Below, one piece after another: positions 43,890 through 52,606 of a stretch of 64,000 nt of DNA. The notes under the pieces are model-generated. The model did no database searches. It was not told the origin of the DNA and saw only the letters and a list, made by a program, of their open reading frames with translations. The translations under genes were made by a program, and so were the position numbers. This DNA comes from Steroidobacteraceae bacterium (lineage in GTDB: Bacteria; Pseudomonadota; Gammaproteobacteria; Steroidobacterales; Steroidobacteraceae): the NCBI GenBank assembly GCA_019187185.1, contig JABAQU010000001.1:186001-250000 (forward strand), written 5' to 3'. The stretch's first letter is position 1; the number at the start of each line of letters is the position of its first letter.

Positions 43890-43897
43890 GGGCGCGG

Positions 43898-44560
43898 ATG
43901 CTCGAACTGGTCGGCAACCTGCCGAGATCATCCAGGGCCAGAATCCTGTGCATAGGCGCGCATTGCGATGACATCGAGATCGGCTGTGCGGGCACGTTGC
44001 TGGCGTTGTTGCGGCGGCGACCTGCATCGCGGGTCGATTGGGTCATCCTGAGCGGCACAACGCGCCGACGTCAGGAAGCAGGTGAGTCGATGCGCCGCTT
44101 GCTCGGGACGCGCCAACGCGGAGTGCTCGAGACAGGTGACTTTCCGGACGGCTCGTTTCCTGCCCACTACGGTGCAATCAAGGCGTTCTTCGAGGCGCTG
44201 AAGGGCCGCCCGTCGCCCGATCTCGTCTTTTGCCACGAGCGCGCCGACCGCCACCAGGATCACCGAATCGTGAACGAGATGGTCTGGAACACGTTCCGCG
44301 ACCAGCTGGTACTCGAGTATGAGGTCCCAAAGTGGGACGGCAACCTGTTCGAGCCCAACATCTATGTCCCGATCTCGCGTGCCCAGCTGGACCGGAAAGT
44401 GAGGCATCTGCTGGCAGCCTACGCGAGCCAGCGAAGCCGCGACTGGTTTACCGCGGAAACATTCACGGGACTGGCGCGCATGCGGGGCATCGAGTGCCGT
44501 GCGCCCAGTGGGTTCGCCGAGGCATTTCACGTAAGAAAGGCAAGGCTGGCCGCTCTCTAG
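43898..44560 (+). CDS. PIG-L (LmbE) family deacetylase
   Basis: A 220-residue Zn-dependent deacetylase of the PIG-L family. The metal-binding motif is GAHCDDIEIG (H-x-DD), and the second His block is HERADRHQDHRIVNE. Family members remove N-acetyl groups from GlcNAc-type sugars in lipids, mycothiol or glycans. Here it may de-acetylate a sugar nucleotide or the lipid-linked glycan. The ATG at 43898 lies 8 bases after the cytidylyltransferase stop. An 87-base non-coding gap follows before RmlA, with a poor promoter-like region only. Confidence 0.84.
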   Translation: MLELVGNLPRSSRARILCIGAHCDDIEIGCAGTLLALLRRRPASRVDWVILSGTTRRRQEAGESMRRLLGTRQRGVLETGDFPDGSFPAHYGAIKAFFEALKGRPSPDLVFCHERADRHQDHRIVNEMVWNTFRDQLVLEYEVPKWDGNLFEPNIYVPISRAQLDRKVRHLLAAYASQRSRDWFTAETFTGLARMRGIECRAPSGFAEAFHVRKARLAAL

Positions 44561-44647
44561 CCTCCACGTGGCATCCCGCTTTCGCCACGATGCGGAAAAC
44601 ATTATCTTCCTCTCTGTCACGGGGGCGGACAGGTCCGAGAATAAGTC

Positions 44648-45376
44648 ATGAAGGGAATCGTTCTGGCGGGTGGCCTTGGCATGCGCCTCAATCCACTGAC
44701 CGAGATCACGAACAAGCATTTGTTGCCGGTCGGCCGGGAGCCGATGATCTGGCACCCGGTGCGACAACTGGTCGGTGCGCGTGTCACCGACATCATGGTG
44801 ATCACGTCCACCCATCACATGGGATCGATCATCAACTCCCTCGGCTCGGGTCGACGATTCGGCTGTGAGTTCACCTACCGGGTCCAGGAAGAGGCCGGAG
44901 GCATTGCCCATGCCCTGCGGCTCGCGCGCGGCTTTGCGGCGGGCGAGGCGAGCATCGTGATGCTCGGAGACAATATCTTCGAACACTCGATCGCGCCGTT
45001 CGTCGACGCGTTTCGCGTGCAGGAACGCGGTGCGCGGGTGATGCTCAAGGAAGTGGGCGACCCGGAACGCTTCGGCGTCGCGGCGCTCGACGAGAAGCTG
45101 ATCCTCGAGATCGAGGAAAAGCCGAAGGCACCCAAGAGCAATCACGCGGTGGTCGGCTGTTACGCCTACGACGAGCGGGTATTCGACATCATCGACGACA
45201 TCGAACCGTCGGCGCGTGGTGAGCTCGAGATCACTGCCGTCAACAACCGCTATATTGCGCGCGGTGAGCTGCAATACAGCTTTGTGAGCGGGCGCTGGAC
45301 CGATGCCGGCACGTTCGAATCACTGCAGCAGGCGAACGAGCTCCTGCTGTCGAACGGCAACGCGATACTCGCATGA
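44648..45376 (+). CDS. rmlA: Glucose-1-phosphate thymidylyltransferase-like (RmlA)
   Basis: A 242-residue nucleotidyltransferase with GGLGMRLNPLT at the nucleotide-binding loop, VMLGDNIFE (metal-binding Asp) and FGVAALDEKL. It is shorter than E. coli RmlA (about 290), as in the compact RmlA-like group. It likely makes dTDP-glucose for RmlB. It overlaps the RmlB gene by 4 bases. Preceded by an 87-base gap, so it may start its own transcript, but no clear promoter is seen. Confidence 0.85.
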   Translation: MKGIVLAGGLGMRLNPLTEITNKHLLPVGREPMIWHPVRQLVGARVTDIMVITSTHHMGSIINSLGSGRRFGCEFTYRVQEEAGGIAHALRLARGFAAGEASIVMLGDNIFEHSIAPFVDAFRVQERGARVMLKEVGDPERFGVAALDEKLILEIEEKPKAPKSNHAVVGCYAYDERVFDIIDDIEPSARGELEITAVNNRYIARGELQYSFVSGRWTDAGTFESLQQANELLLSNGNAILA

Positions 45377-46428
45377 GTACCTGGCTCGTCACGGGGGCCG
45401 CCGGATTCATCGGCGCAAACTTTGTGCGCCTCGCGTCCGCGAGCGTCGAGGCGCGACTCGTCGTGCTCGATGCATTGACCTATGCAGGCAATCTCGAAAA
45501 CATCGCGGACCTCGTGGAGGCCGGCAAGATCGAGTTTCACCGCGGCGACATCTGCGATATCGATCTGGTCAATGAGCTGTTCGGTCGCCATCGCTTCGAT
45601 CGCGTCGTGCACTTTGCCGCCGAGAGCCATGTCGACCGTTCGATTCTCGGTGCCGAGCCGTTCATCCGTACCAACATCCAGGGGACCGCGGTGTTGCTCG
45701 CGGCCGCACGCGCGAGCTGGCAGGACCGGCAGGGCAAGCCCCTGTTCCTGCATGTATCGACCGACGAGGTCTTCGGGTCGCTCGAGCCCGACGATCCGCC
45801 GTTCACGGAGAACAGTCCGTATCGGCCGAACAGCCCGTACTCCGCCTCCAAGGCGGCAGCCGATCACCTCGTGAGGGCCTGGCATCACACGTACGGGTTG
45901 CCGACGATCATCAGCAACTGCTCGAACAACTATGGGCCCTGGCAGTTCCCGGAGAAGCTCATCCCGTTGATGATCCTTAACGCGTTCGATGGGCGCGAGC
46001 TGCCCGTTTACGGTGACGGCAGGCAGGTGCGCGACTGGCTGCACGTCGAGGACCATTGCCGCGCGCTGCTCGCCATCCTCGCGGGCGGCCAGGCGGGGCG
46101 CACCTATGTCGTCGGCGGTGCCTGTGAGCGCACGAACCTCGACATCGTGCAGCGAATTGCGCTGGAGGCGGACGCGCTGCTCCGCCGCTCGCCCGGTTCG
46201 GCGGCGAAACTCATTCGCCACGTCGCGGACCGGCCCGGGCACGACCGGCGCTACGCGATGAACGCGATGGCGCTGCAGCGTGAGCTCGGCTGGCGCCCGC
46301 GACACGATCTCGAGTCGGCGCTGCCCGCGGTCGTCCGCTGGTATTGGGAAAACCGGGCATGGGCGGACAGAATACGGTCCGGGACGTACGTCGAATACTA
46401 CGAGCAACAGTACGGAGCGCGTGCGTGA
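45373..46428 (+). CDS. rmlB: dTDP-glucose 4,6-dehydratase
   Basis: A 351-residue SDR dehydratase: TGAAGFIGANFV for NAD binding, VSTDEVFGSL (active-site Thr-Asp-Glu) and the catalytic YSASKAAADHL (Y-x3-K). Converts dTDP-glucose to dTDP-4-keto-6-deoxyglucose. Its stop overlaps the next gene's GTG start, and RmlA overlaps its start, so the order is coupled. In this block the keto-sugar is most simply used by the WecE-like aminotransferase at 47.4 kb. Confidence 0.93.
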   Translation: MSTWLVTGAAGFIGANFVRLASASVEARLVVLDALTYAGNLENIADLVEAGKIEFHRGDICDIDLVNELFGRHRFDRVVHFAAESHVDRSILGAEPFIRTNIQGTAVLLAAARASWQDRQGKPLFLHVSTDEVFGSLEPDDPPFTENSPYRPNSPYSASKAAADHLVRAWHHTYGLPTIISNCSNNYGPWQFPEKLIPLMILNAFDGRELPVYGDGRQVRDWLHVEDHCRALLAILAGGQAGRTYVVGGACERTNLDIVQRIALEADALLRRSPGSAAKLIRHVADRPGHDRRYAMNAMALQRELGWRPRHDLESALPAVVRWYWENRAWADRIRSGTYVEYYEQQYGARA

Positions 46429-47393
46429 ATTCGCTGTCGGTCGTGATCCCGGTCTACCGTGCACAGCAGACGCTGCCCGAGCTGCACCGGCAGCTCGTGT
46501 CTGCGCTCGAGACGCTGGCAAGCGCATTCGAAATCATCTATGTGGAGGACTGCGGGGGCGATGGGTCGTGGTCGCTCATTGCGGCGTTTGCCGCAGCCGA
46601 CCCGCGCGTGCGCGGCATCCGCATGAACCGCAACTTTGGCCAGCACAATGCGCTCCTCTGCGGCATCCGGGCGTCGAAGTGTGACCTAATCGTCACGATG
46701 GACGATGACCTGCAGCATCCTGTCGAGGAAATACCGCGTCTGCTCGCGGCGCTGACCGACGATGTCGATGTCGTTTACGGCTTTCCGGAGCGTGAGCGGC
46801 ACGGCCTGATGCGGCGCCTCGCGTCGCAGCTGACCAAGCTCGCACTGGCGAGCGCCATGGGAGCGGAGACCGCGCGTCATGTCAGCGCATTTCGCGCCTT
46901 TCGTACGCACCTGCGCGAGGGCTTCCGGGATTACCGCAGCCCATCCGTGTCGATCGATGTCCTGCTGACCTGGGCGACGACGCGCTTCGCGACCGTGCGT
47001 GTGGCGCACCGGCCGCGCGCTGCCGGGGAGTCCGGCTACACGCTGGGTGCCCTGGTACGACATGGCGTCAACCTCATGACCGGGTTCAGTACGCTGCCGC
47101 TGCAGATTGCGAGCGTCGTCGGGTTCGGTTTTGTGCTGGTCGGCATCGGGACGATGGTTTACGTGCTCGTCAACTATGTCGTTCACGGTTCGACGGTTCC
47201 GGGCTTTCCGTTCCTGGCGTCGATCGTGACGATTTTCTCCGGCGCGCAACTGTTTGCGTTGGGCGTGTTCGGCGAATACCTGGCGCGCATGCATTTTCGC
47301 AGCATGGACCGTCCTGCGTACGTGGTGCGTGAAACAGCGTCTGCGGAGACCGGAGGAGTCCCGCTTCGGCTGGATACGAGAGTGCGCTCATGA
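46425..47393 (+). CDS. gtrB: GtrB-type polyprenyl-phosphate glycosyltransferase (GT2)
   Basis: A 322-residue GT2 enzyme of the dolichol-phosphate-mannose/GtrB/ArnC type. The catalytic region is SVVIPVYRAQQTLPEL and VTMDDDLQHPVEEIP, and two C-terminal membrane helices are present (VVGFGFVLVGIGTMVYVLV and FLASIVTIFSGAQLFALGV). It would load a sugar onto undecaprenyl phosphate for periplasmic transfer. GtrA and a GT-C transferase of matching type lie at 53.3-55.2 kb. GTG start at 46425 has GGAG 7 bases upstream and overlaps the RmlB stop. Confidence 0.85.
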   Translation: MNSLSVVIPVYRAQQTLPELHRQLVSALETLASAFEIIYVEDCGGDGSWSLIAAFAAADPRVRGIRMNRNFGQHNALLCGIRASKCDLIVTMDDDLQHPVEEIPRLLAALTDDVDVVYGFPERERHGLMRRLASQLTKLALASAMGAETARHVSAFRAFRTHLREGFRDYRSPSVSIDVLLTWATTRFATVRVAHRPRAAGESGYTLGALVRHGVNLMTGFSTLPLQIASVVGFGFVLVGIGTMVYVLVNYVVHGSTVPGFPFLASIVTIFSGAQLFALGVFGEYLARMHFRSMDRPAYVVRETASAETGGVPLRLDTRVRS

Positions 47394-48547
47394 CCGTCAA
47401 GGTGCCCTTCAATCGGCCCTGTACCCTCGGACCGGATGCGGCCTACGTGCGCGAGGCGATCGCCTCGGGCCACATGTGCGGCGATGGGCCATTCAGCAGG
47501 CGCGCGCAGGCGTTTCTCGAGACGACATTCCACGCGCCGCGCGCGCTGCTAACTACGTCGTGTACCGCCGCCCTGGAAATGTCCGCTCTGCTTTGCGACC
47601 TCGGCCCGGGCGACGAGGTCATCCTGCCCTCGTATACCTTCGTGTCGACGGCCAACGCAATCGCACTGCGGGGTGCGCGCCCGGTGTTCGTGGATATCCG
47701 GCCGGACACGCTCAATCTCGATGAGGCCTTGATCGAGGCCGCCATCACGCCGCGCACGCGCGCGATCTGGCCGGTGCACTACGCCGGCGTCGCCTGCGAA
47801 ATGGACACGATCCTGACCATTGCACGGCGTCGCGGGCTCGTGGTCGTCGAGGATGCGGCGCAGGGTGTGTTTGCGAGCTACAAGGGCCGTGCACTGGGTA
47901 CGCTCGGTGACCTCGGCTGCTACAGCTTTCACGAGACGAAGAACATTTCATGTGGCGAGGGTGGCGCGCTGCTCGTGAACGACGATCGTTTCGCGAGGCG
48001 CGCAGAGATCCTGCGGGAGAAAGGCACCAACCGCAGCCAGTTCCTGCGCGGCCAGGTGGACAAGTACACGTGGGTCGACGTCGGTTCTTCGTACGTCCCC
48101 GCGGATATTCTCGCGGCGTTCCTCGTCGGGCAGCTGGAAGCAGGCGAGCGCATCACGGCGCGACGGGGCGAGCTGTGCGCTGCGTACGCACGCATGCTCG
48201 CGCCGCTGGCAGAGCGGGGGCTCGTGCGATTGCCGGGCGTTCCGGAAGGATGCGTCAGCAATCATCACATGTTCTACCTGATAACCGCCGATGCGTCGCA
48301 GCGCGCAGCTCTGATGGATCAGTTGCGCGGCGCAGGCTACATGGCGACTTTCCATTACGTCCCGCTGCACACCTCGCCGGTCGGGCAATCGTACGGCTGG
48401 CGCGCGGGCAGCCTGCCTGTCACCGAGGACTTGAGCGCGCGACTCCTGCGCCTGCCGCTCTTTTGCGACATGGCCATGGCGGATGTCGAGGCGGTGGCGC
48501 GCGCGGTCTGCGCGTTCTATGGCGTCGAGTGCCGGGACGCTGCCTGA
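47390..48547 (+). CDS. wecE: dTDP-4-keto-6-deoxy-glucose (Fuc4N) aminotransferase, WecE-like
   Basis: A 385-residue DegT/DnrJ-type PLP aminotransferase. It is close to E. coli WecE along its length: PFNRPCTLG, MCGDGPFSRR, ILPSYTFVSTANAIALRG, VVEDAAQGVF, and SFHETKNISCGEGG with the Schiff-base Lys, REKGTNRSQFLRGQVDKYTW, and FHYVPLHTSPVG. It should make dTDP-4-amino-4,6-dideoxygalactose. The ATG overlaps the GtrB stop. A WecD-like acetyltransferase follows, supporting dTDP-Fuc4NAc as the product. Confidence 0.92.
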   Translation: MTVKVPFNRPCTLGPDAAYVREAIASGHMCGDGPFSRRAQAFLETTFHAPRALLTTSCTAALEMSALLCDLGPGDEVILPSYTFVSTANAIALRGARPVFVDIRPDTLNLDEALIEAAITPRTRAIWPVHYAGVACEMDTILTIARRRGLVVVEDAAQGVFASYKGRALGTLGDLGCYSFHETKNISCGEGGALLVNDDRFARRAEILREKGTNRSQFLRGQVDKYTWVDVGSSYVPADILAAFLVGQLEAGERITARRGELCAAYARMLAPLAERGLVRLPGVPEGCVSNHHMFYLITADASQRAALMDQLRGAGYMATFHYVPLHTSPVGQSYGWRAGSLPVTEDLSARLLRLPLFCDMAMADVEAVARAVCAFYGVECRDAA

Positions 48548-48550
48548 CCG

Positions 48551-49306
48551 ATGCACGCGCCGCAACGATCCGCAAGTTACACGGCTGCCGATTCCTCGCT
48601 CGAAACGGCGCGTTTTGGCCTGCAGGTGCGACGCTACTCGCTCACGGGCGATTCCGGGGCGCCGTTGATCGAAGCGATTCGCACGGAGCGACCCGATCTG
48701 GCAATTGTCCGGATTCCAACTGCGCGCGCGGAACTGGTCACGGCGCTGGCGGAAGTGGGCGGGCAGTTGGTGCTCGGTGATTGTCGTGTCATCTACACAC
48801 GCGACAACGAAGCGGCCGGACGAACTGCGGGGAGCCGCATTCACGGGTTTCGCATGAGAATTGCGGATGCGGCCGATGCGCCACTGCTCGATGCGCTCGT
48901 CGACGAGATCTTCGCGGGGTATCGCACCCACTACGCGACAAATCCCCGGCTGGCTGCCATTCCCGTCACGGAGGGCTACAAGGAGTGGACGCGCGCTCAT
49001 ATCGGTGCGGGGGAGCGGTGGTGCATGGTGGGCGAGATCTCCGGGGTGCCTTGCGCGTTCACGACGGTACATGTGAGCCGCACCGCCGGTGAGGTTGTGC
49101 TGAATGGCGTGCGGCCGCAGTACCGTGGCCAGGGCGTCTATCGCGACCTGTTGCGTGCGACCATCGATGCCTTCATCGATGCGGGTGCGCCGACGACCGT
49201 CATCGCGACGCAGATCGACAATCGTGCAGTCCAGCGCGTCTGGGTCTCGGAAGGATTCAGGCTGGCGAGTTCCGAATACACGATTCACATCAATTTCGGC
49301 GGGTGA
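48551..49306 (+). CDS. WecD-like GNAT N-acetyltransferase
   Basis: A 251-residue protein whose second half is a GNAT domain: VRPQYRGQGVYRDLLRATI (acetyl-CoA loop RGQG) and QIDNRAVQRVWVSEGFRLA. The N-terminal half has the extended domain seen in WecD, the dTDP-fucosamine acetyltransferase. It would acetylate the C4 amine made by the WecE-like enzyme, giving dTDP-Fuc4NAc. It starts 3 bases after the WecE stop. WecF (the Fuc4NAc transferase) is not seen in the window. Assignment is strengthened by context. Confidence 0.82.
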   Translation: MHAPQRSASYTAADSSLETARFGLQVRRYSLTGDSGAPLIEAIRTERPDLAIVRIPTARAELVTALAEVGGQLVLGDCRVIYTRDNEAAGRTAGSRIHGFRMRIADAADAPLLDALVDEIFAGYRTHYATNPRLAAIPVTEGYKEWTRAHIGAGERWCMVGEISGVPCAFTTVHVSRTAGEVVLNGVRPQYRGQGVYRDLLRATIDAFIDAGAPTTVIATQIDNRAVQRVWVSEGFRLASSEYTIHINFGG

Positions 49307-49319
49307 GGCTCGTTCGGCG

Positions 49320-51041
49320 ATGGCAATCGTGGTCGGAACCTGTGCGCGCAACGAGAGCGCGGCGTTGCGGGCGCATGACAGGGCAGAGCTGCGTCGAGCG
49401 TTGCAGATCGGTCCGATGGATACGTCCGGCCGCGTGGGCACCTCGCGCCTCGAGCTGGCGTGGATTTCGCTCGATGGGTCAGTCGGGTCTCCGGTGCTCG
49501 ACACGACAGGATCGCTGTCGCTCCTGTGGGGGACCCTTTACCGGGACGGGCACGGGGCCGAATCAAATCTGGCACTGCTCCGTGGCGAGGCGGGCAGGGA
49601 TGCACCGCGCTTGCAGGACATCAGTGGCGACTTCGGGTTCGTGCACTACGATGCCGCAAGCAATCGCCTGAGTCTGCTGACCGACAAGCTCGGTGTACGT
49701 CCGCTCTACGTCTACTGCAGCGCAGATCGCGTGTGGTTTTCGAACTCGCTGCGGGTCATGGAACGTTTACCGGGTGTCAGCAAGATCATGAACCTGCGCG
49801 CAGTCGGCGAAATGGCATTTTTCGGCTGGCCGCTGGGGGATCGGACTCCTTACGTGGACGTTCGCGTGCTGCGCCCCGGTGAGCGTCTGCGTGTCGACGG
49901 CGACGCGGTGCGCGCAGACTACTACTGGCGCTGGAATACATTGCCCGCCTGGCGCGGCAATCGCGCTGACTGCGTCGTGGATCTGGCAGCTCGGTTTCGC
50001 TCCGCAATCCGGCGCCGGCGCGACGGCGAGGCGCGCGTGTTCAGCTTGCTGAGCGGTGGCCTCGATTCGCGCATGATCGCGACGGCGCTGCGGGAACAGG
50101 GTAGCGAGGTCGTGGCCTGCAATTTCTCGCCCCCGGGGACGCAGGACCAGATTTACAGCAGCGCGGCGGCACGGGCGCTCGGTTGCAGCTATTCATCGCT
50201 GCCGCTCGTGCGCGGGCGCACTCCGAATCTCTACGTACAGCTGAGCGATGCCTGGCGCGGAGGGCTCATCGACAGTGGCGGCCCGATTGACAGGCCACAC
50301 TGGGTTTTTGTCGGAGTGGGCGGCAGCACGGGATTCGGTGCAGTGTTCTGGGACGAGCGATTGATCGACCATTTCCGCTCCGGGCGCACGCGCGAAGGGG
50401 TCGAGTTTTTCATCGAGAGGATGGGCTGGCGACTGATCGAGCGGCTCTACCGGCGCGAATATGTCGCGAAATTGCGCGAAGCGATGGTCGAAGGCGTGCT
50501 CGAGCAGCTGCGGGAGTTTCCGTGCGAAGATCCGGCCCGCAGCTTCCACCTCTTCGAGATGATGAATGACCAGCGACGCCATCTGCATCCACACTGGGAC
50601 ATGGCCTCGGTGCACGGCATGCAGTTTCACGTCCCTTTTTTCGACGCGCAGTTTCTCGAGCGCATGCTGTCGATCCCCCTCGACTGGACGCTTTATCACG
50701 ACCTCTACTACGAATGGATGGCGCAGTTCGATCCGGCGGCACGCAGTGTGCCGTGGCAGGTGTATCCAGGGCACAAGCCGTGCCCGCTTCCGGCACCACA
50801 CTCGGCGCCGAGTCAGTGGGACGAGTCCAGCGTGTATGAGCTTTCGAATCGCCGAGCATGGACTCGACCCTTGAAGGACGTCCTCACGACGCGGCCATTT
50901 CCCAAGGTCCTGAATCGCACATACTTGAGGTACGTGCGTCTGCGTCGCACGTTCGGCGCCGACTACGGCTATGCGGTCGACGTCGCCCGGACGCTGCGCG
51001 ACATCTGGGTTCGCAGTGAGGGCCGATTCGACTGGCGCTGA
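49320..51041 (+). CDS. Asn-synthetase-like protein without glutaminase Cys (twin copy 2)
   Basis: A 573-residue protein, the same length as copy 1 and alignable without gaps over the parts I compared. It begins MAIVVGTCAR; the Cys at residue 8 is not in the Cys2 position. The synthetase loop is SGGLDSR (245-251) and FHLFEMMNDQRRHLHPHWD is conserved from the twin. Shared DNA words such as TACTACTGGCGCTGGAAT occur in both copies. It lies 13 bases after the WecD-like gene and ends the forward block; a 12-base perfect palindrome lies in the 15-base gap before the convergent flippase gene. Confidence 0.85.
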   Translation: MAIVVGTCARNESAALRAHDRAELRRALQIGPMDTSGRVGTSRLELAWISLDGSVGSPVLDTTGSLSLLWGTLYRDGHGAESNLALLRGEAGRDAPRLQDISGDFGFVHYDAASNRLSLLTDKLGVRPLYVYCSADRVWFSNSLRVMERLPGVSKIMNLRAVGEMAFFGWPLGDRTPYVDVRVLRPGERLRVDGDAVRADYYWRWNTLPAWRGNRADCVVDLAARFRSAIRRRRDGEARVFSLLSGGLDSRMIATALREQGSEVVACNFSPPGTQDQIYSSAAARALGCSYSSLPLVRGRTPNLYVQLSDAWRGGLIDSGGPIDRPHWVFVGVGGSTGFGAVFWDERLIDHFRSGRTREGVEFFIERMGWRLIERLYRREYVAKLREAMVEGVLEQLREFPCEDPARSFHLFEMMNDQRRHLHPHWDMASVHGMQFHVPFFDAQFLERMLSIPLDWTLYHDLYYEWMAQFDPAARSVPWQVYPGHKPCPLPAPHSAPSQWDESSVYELSNRRAWTRPLKDVLTTRPFPKVLNRTYLRYVRLRRTFGADYGYAVDVARTLRDIWVRSEGRFDWR

Positions 51042-51056
51042 TCGGCCGGCGCCGGC

Positions 51057-52493
51057 TCAGGACCTGGCCGCACGCGCAAGCGAGCGCAGTTCGCTCCAGA
51101 TTCCGGGCTGTAGCCAGTGCAGCGTACCGAGGTAACTGATTGCGCCGATGCCGATGAGGACTACGAGCCTCAACAGGCCGGGCGCAAAGTCGAGTGTGGC
51201 GCGTCCTCCGGCCACTGCGGCGAACATCACCGCGCCGGCGACCACGGGGCGTATCAGAGCGCGCACGATGTCACTGAGCCCGACCGAGACCGAGCCGGCC
51301 ATGCGCGGTACGTTCAGCGCAAAGAGCAGTGGTACAGCGAACAGCCACGCAGCGGCGAGGCCATTGACCCCCCAGTAAGTGCCGATGAAGAAGGCGATCG
51401 GCAGCACGATGGCCGTCTGCATGTTGTTGCGAATGTCGAGACCGACCCGACCCATGCCTACGGCTGCCGTAGCGAATGTGGCGCTGACCATGCGCAAGGG
51501 TGCCACGAGAGCAATGAACTGGATGGGCAGGACTGCTTCCGACCACTTCGGACCAAGAATCACATGGACGAGTTCCGGTGCAACCGCGGACAGGCCCCAC
51601 AATGCGGGTACGCTCAGCACCGTGAGAAGGCGTGTTGCATCGATCATGCGCCGACGCAGTCGTTCAGGTTCATCCTGCAGGCGCGCGACGGCAGGCAGTG
51701 CGATCTGGTTCAGGGTCATCATGATCTTCTGCAGGGGCAACGTCGCGAGCTGCAGTGACACGGAATACACGCCGATGGGCCCTGCACCGAGTCGGTGCCC
51801 GCCAATCAGAACATCGGTCTGGTAGATCACTTGCCACAACACGCGGCCGATCGTCACGGCGCCACCGACGCGCAGGTACTGCCCCACGCCGCGCAACCGG
51901 AACGACGGCCAGACGAATCCCCTTTGCAGCACGACAGCTGCCCGAACGATTGCATTGGCGACCGTGCCGAGTACGAGCGCCCAGACCCCGAAACCGAACC
52001 ACGCGAGCAGCAGCGTCACGGCGGCCGTGGCCAGAATCGTCGACAATTCGACCCACGCGAGCCATTTGAAATCCAGCTCGCGCTGCGCAAGCGCCTGCTG
52101 GATGGTGGCAATCGCCGAGATCGGCAGTTGCAGCGCGGCCACCTGGATCAACGCCGTCAGTTCAGGCTCGCCGTAGGCGAGCGATACAAGCGGGGCACCG
52201 AGCACCAGTGTGGCGAAGAGTGCGCCGTTCACGAGCAGAATCAGTCCGCTGATCTTGCCGAGATCGTCGCGGCCAATGTCGCGCGCCTGCACCACCGCCG
52301 CACCGATGCCGAGTTCGGCGATGTTGCCGAGCACGGAAATGACAACCGATACGAGCGCCATCAAGCCGTAGGCTTCGGGGTTGAGCAGGCGCATGACGAC
52401 CAGTGTTGACGCCCAGCTCGCGAGCTGACCGGTCAACTTGGCAATACTCGCCCACTTGAGCGCCACGAGGGCGCGGCGTTCGATACTCGACAT
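51057..52493 (-). CDS. Wzx-type lipid-linked oligosaccharide flippase (copy 2)
   Basis: A 478-residue polytopic membrane protein. It begins MSSIERRALVALKWASIAKLT, continues with RLLNPEAYGLMALVSVVIS and many hydrophobic helices, and is a paralogue of the flippase at 33.2 kb. Two flippases with one polymerase-like gene suggest two repeat units, or one acquired module. It is the last gene of the reverse block that starts near 60.8 kb; a 113-base gap without obvious features separates it from the methyltransferase. Confidence 0.87.
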   Translation of the reverse strand: MSSIERRALVALKWASIAKLTGQLASWASTLVVMRLLNPEAYGLMALVSVVISVLGNIAELGIGAAVVQARDIGRDDLGKISGLILLVNGALFATLVLGAPLVSLAYGEPELTALIQVAALQLPISAIATIQQALAQRELDFKWLAWVELSTILATAAVTLLLAWFGFGVWALVLGTVANAIVRAAVVLQRGFVWPSFRLRGVGQYLRVGGAVTIGRVLWQVIYQTDVLIGGHRLGAGPIGVYSVSLQLATLPLQKIMMTLNQIALPAVARLQDEPERLRRRMIDATRLLTVLSVPALWGLSAVAPELVHVILGPKWSEAVLPIQFIALVAPLRMVSATFATAAVGMGRVGLDIRNNMQTAIVLPIAFFIGTYWGVNGLAAAWLFAVPLLFALNVPRMAGSVSVGLSDIVRALIRPVVAGAVMFAAVAGGRATLDFAPGLLRLVVLIGIGAISYLGTLHWLQPGIWSELRSLARAARS

Positions 52494-52606
52494 TCGTCAG
52501 CGCTTCCGGCGGGAGGTACGGGGGCGGGTCGGCAGATGATTGTCGGCGAGACGATCGATCATCAGGGCACACATTATGCGCGAGGCGGGCGCCGGCTGCA
52601 GCGCAT

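Noticed and set aside
51045-51056. 12-base perfect palindrome GCCGGC-GCCGGC between convergent genes
   Set aside because: There is no loop or T-run, so it is not a convincing terminator.
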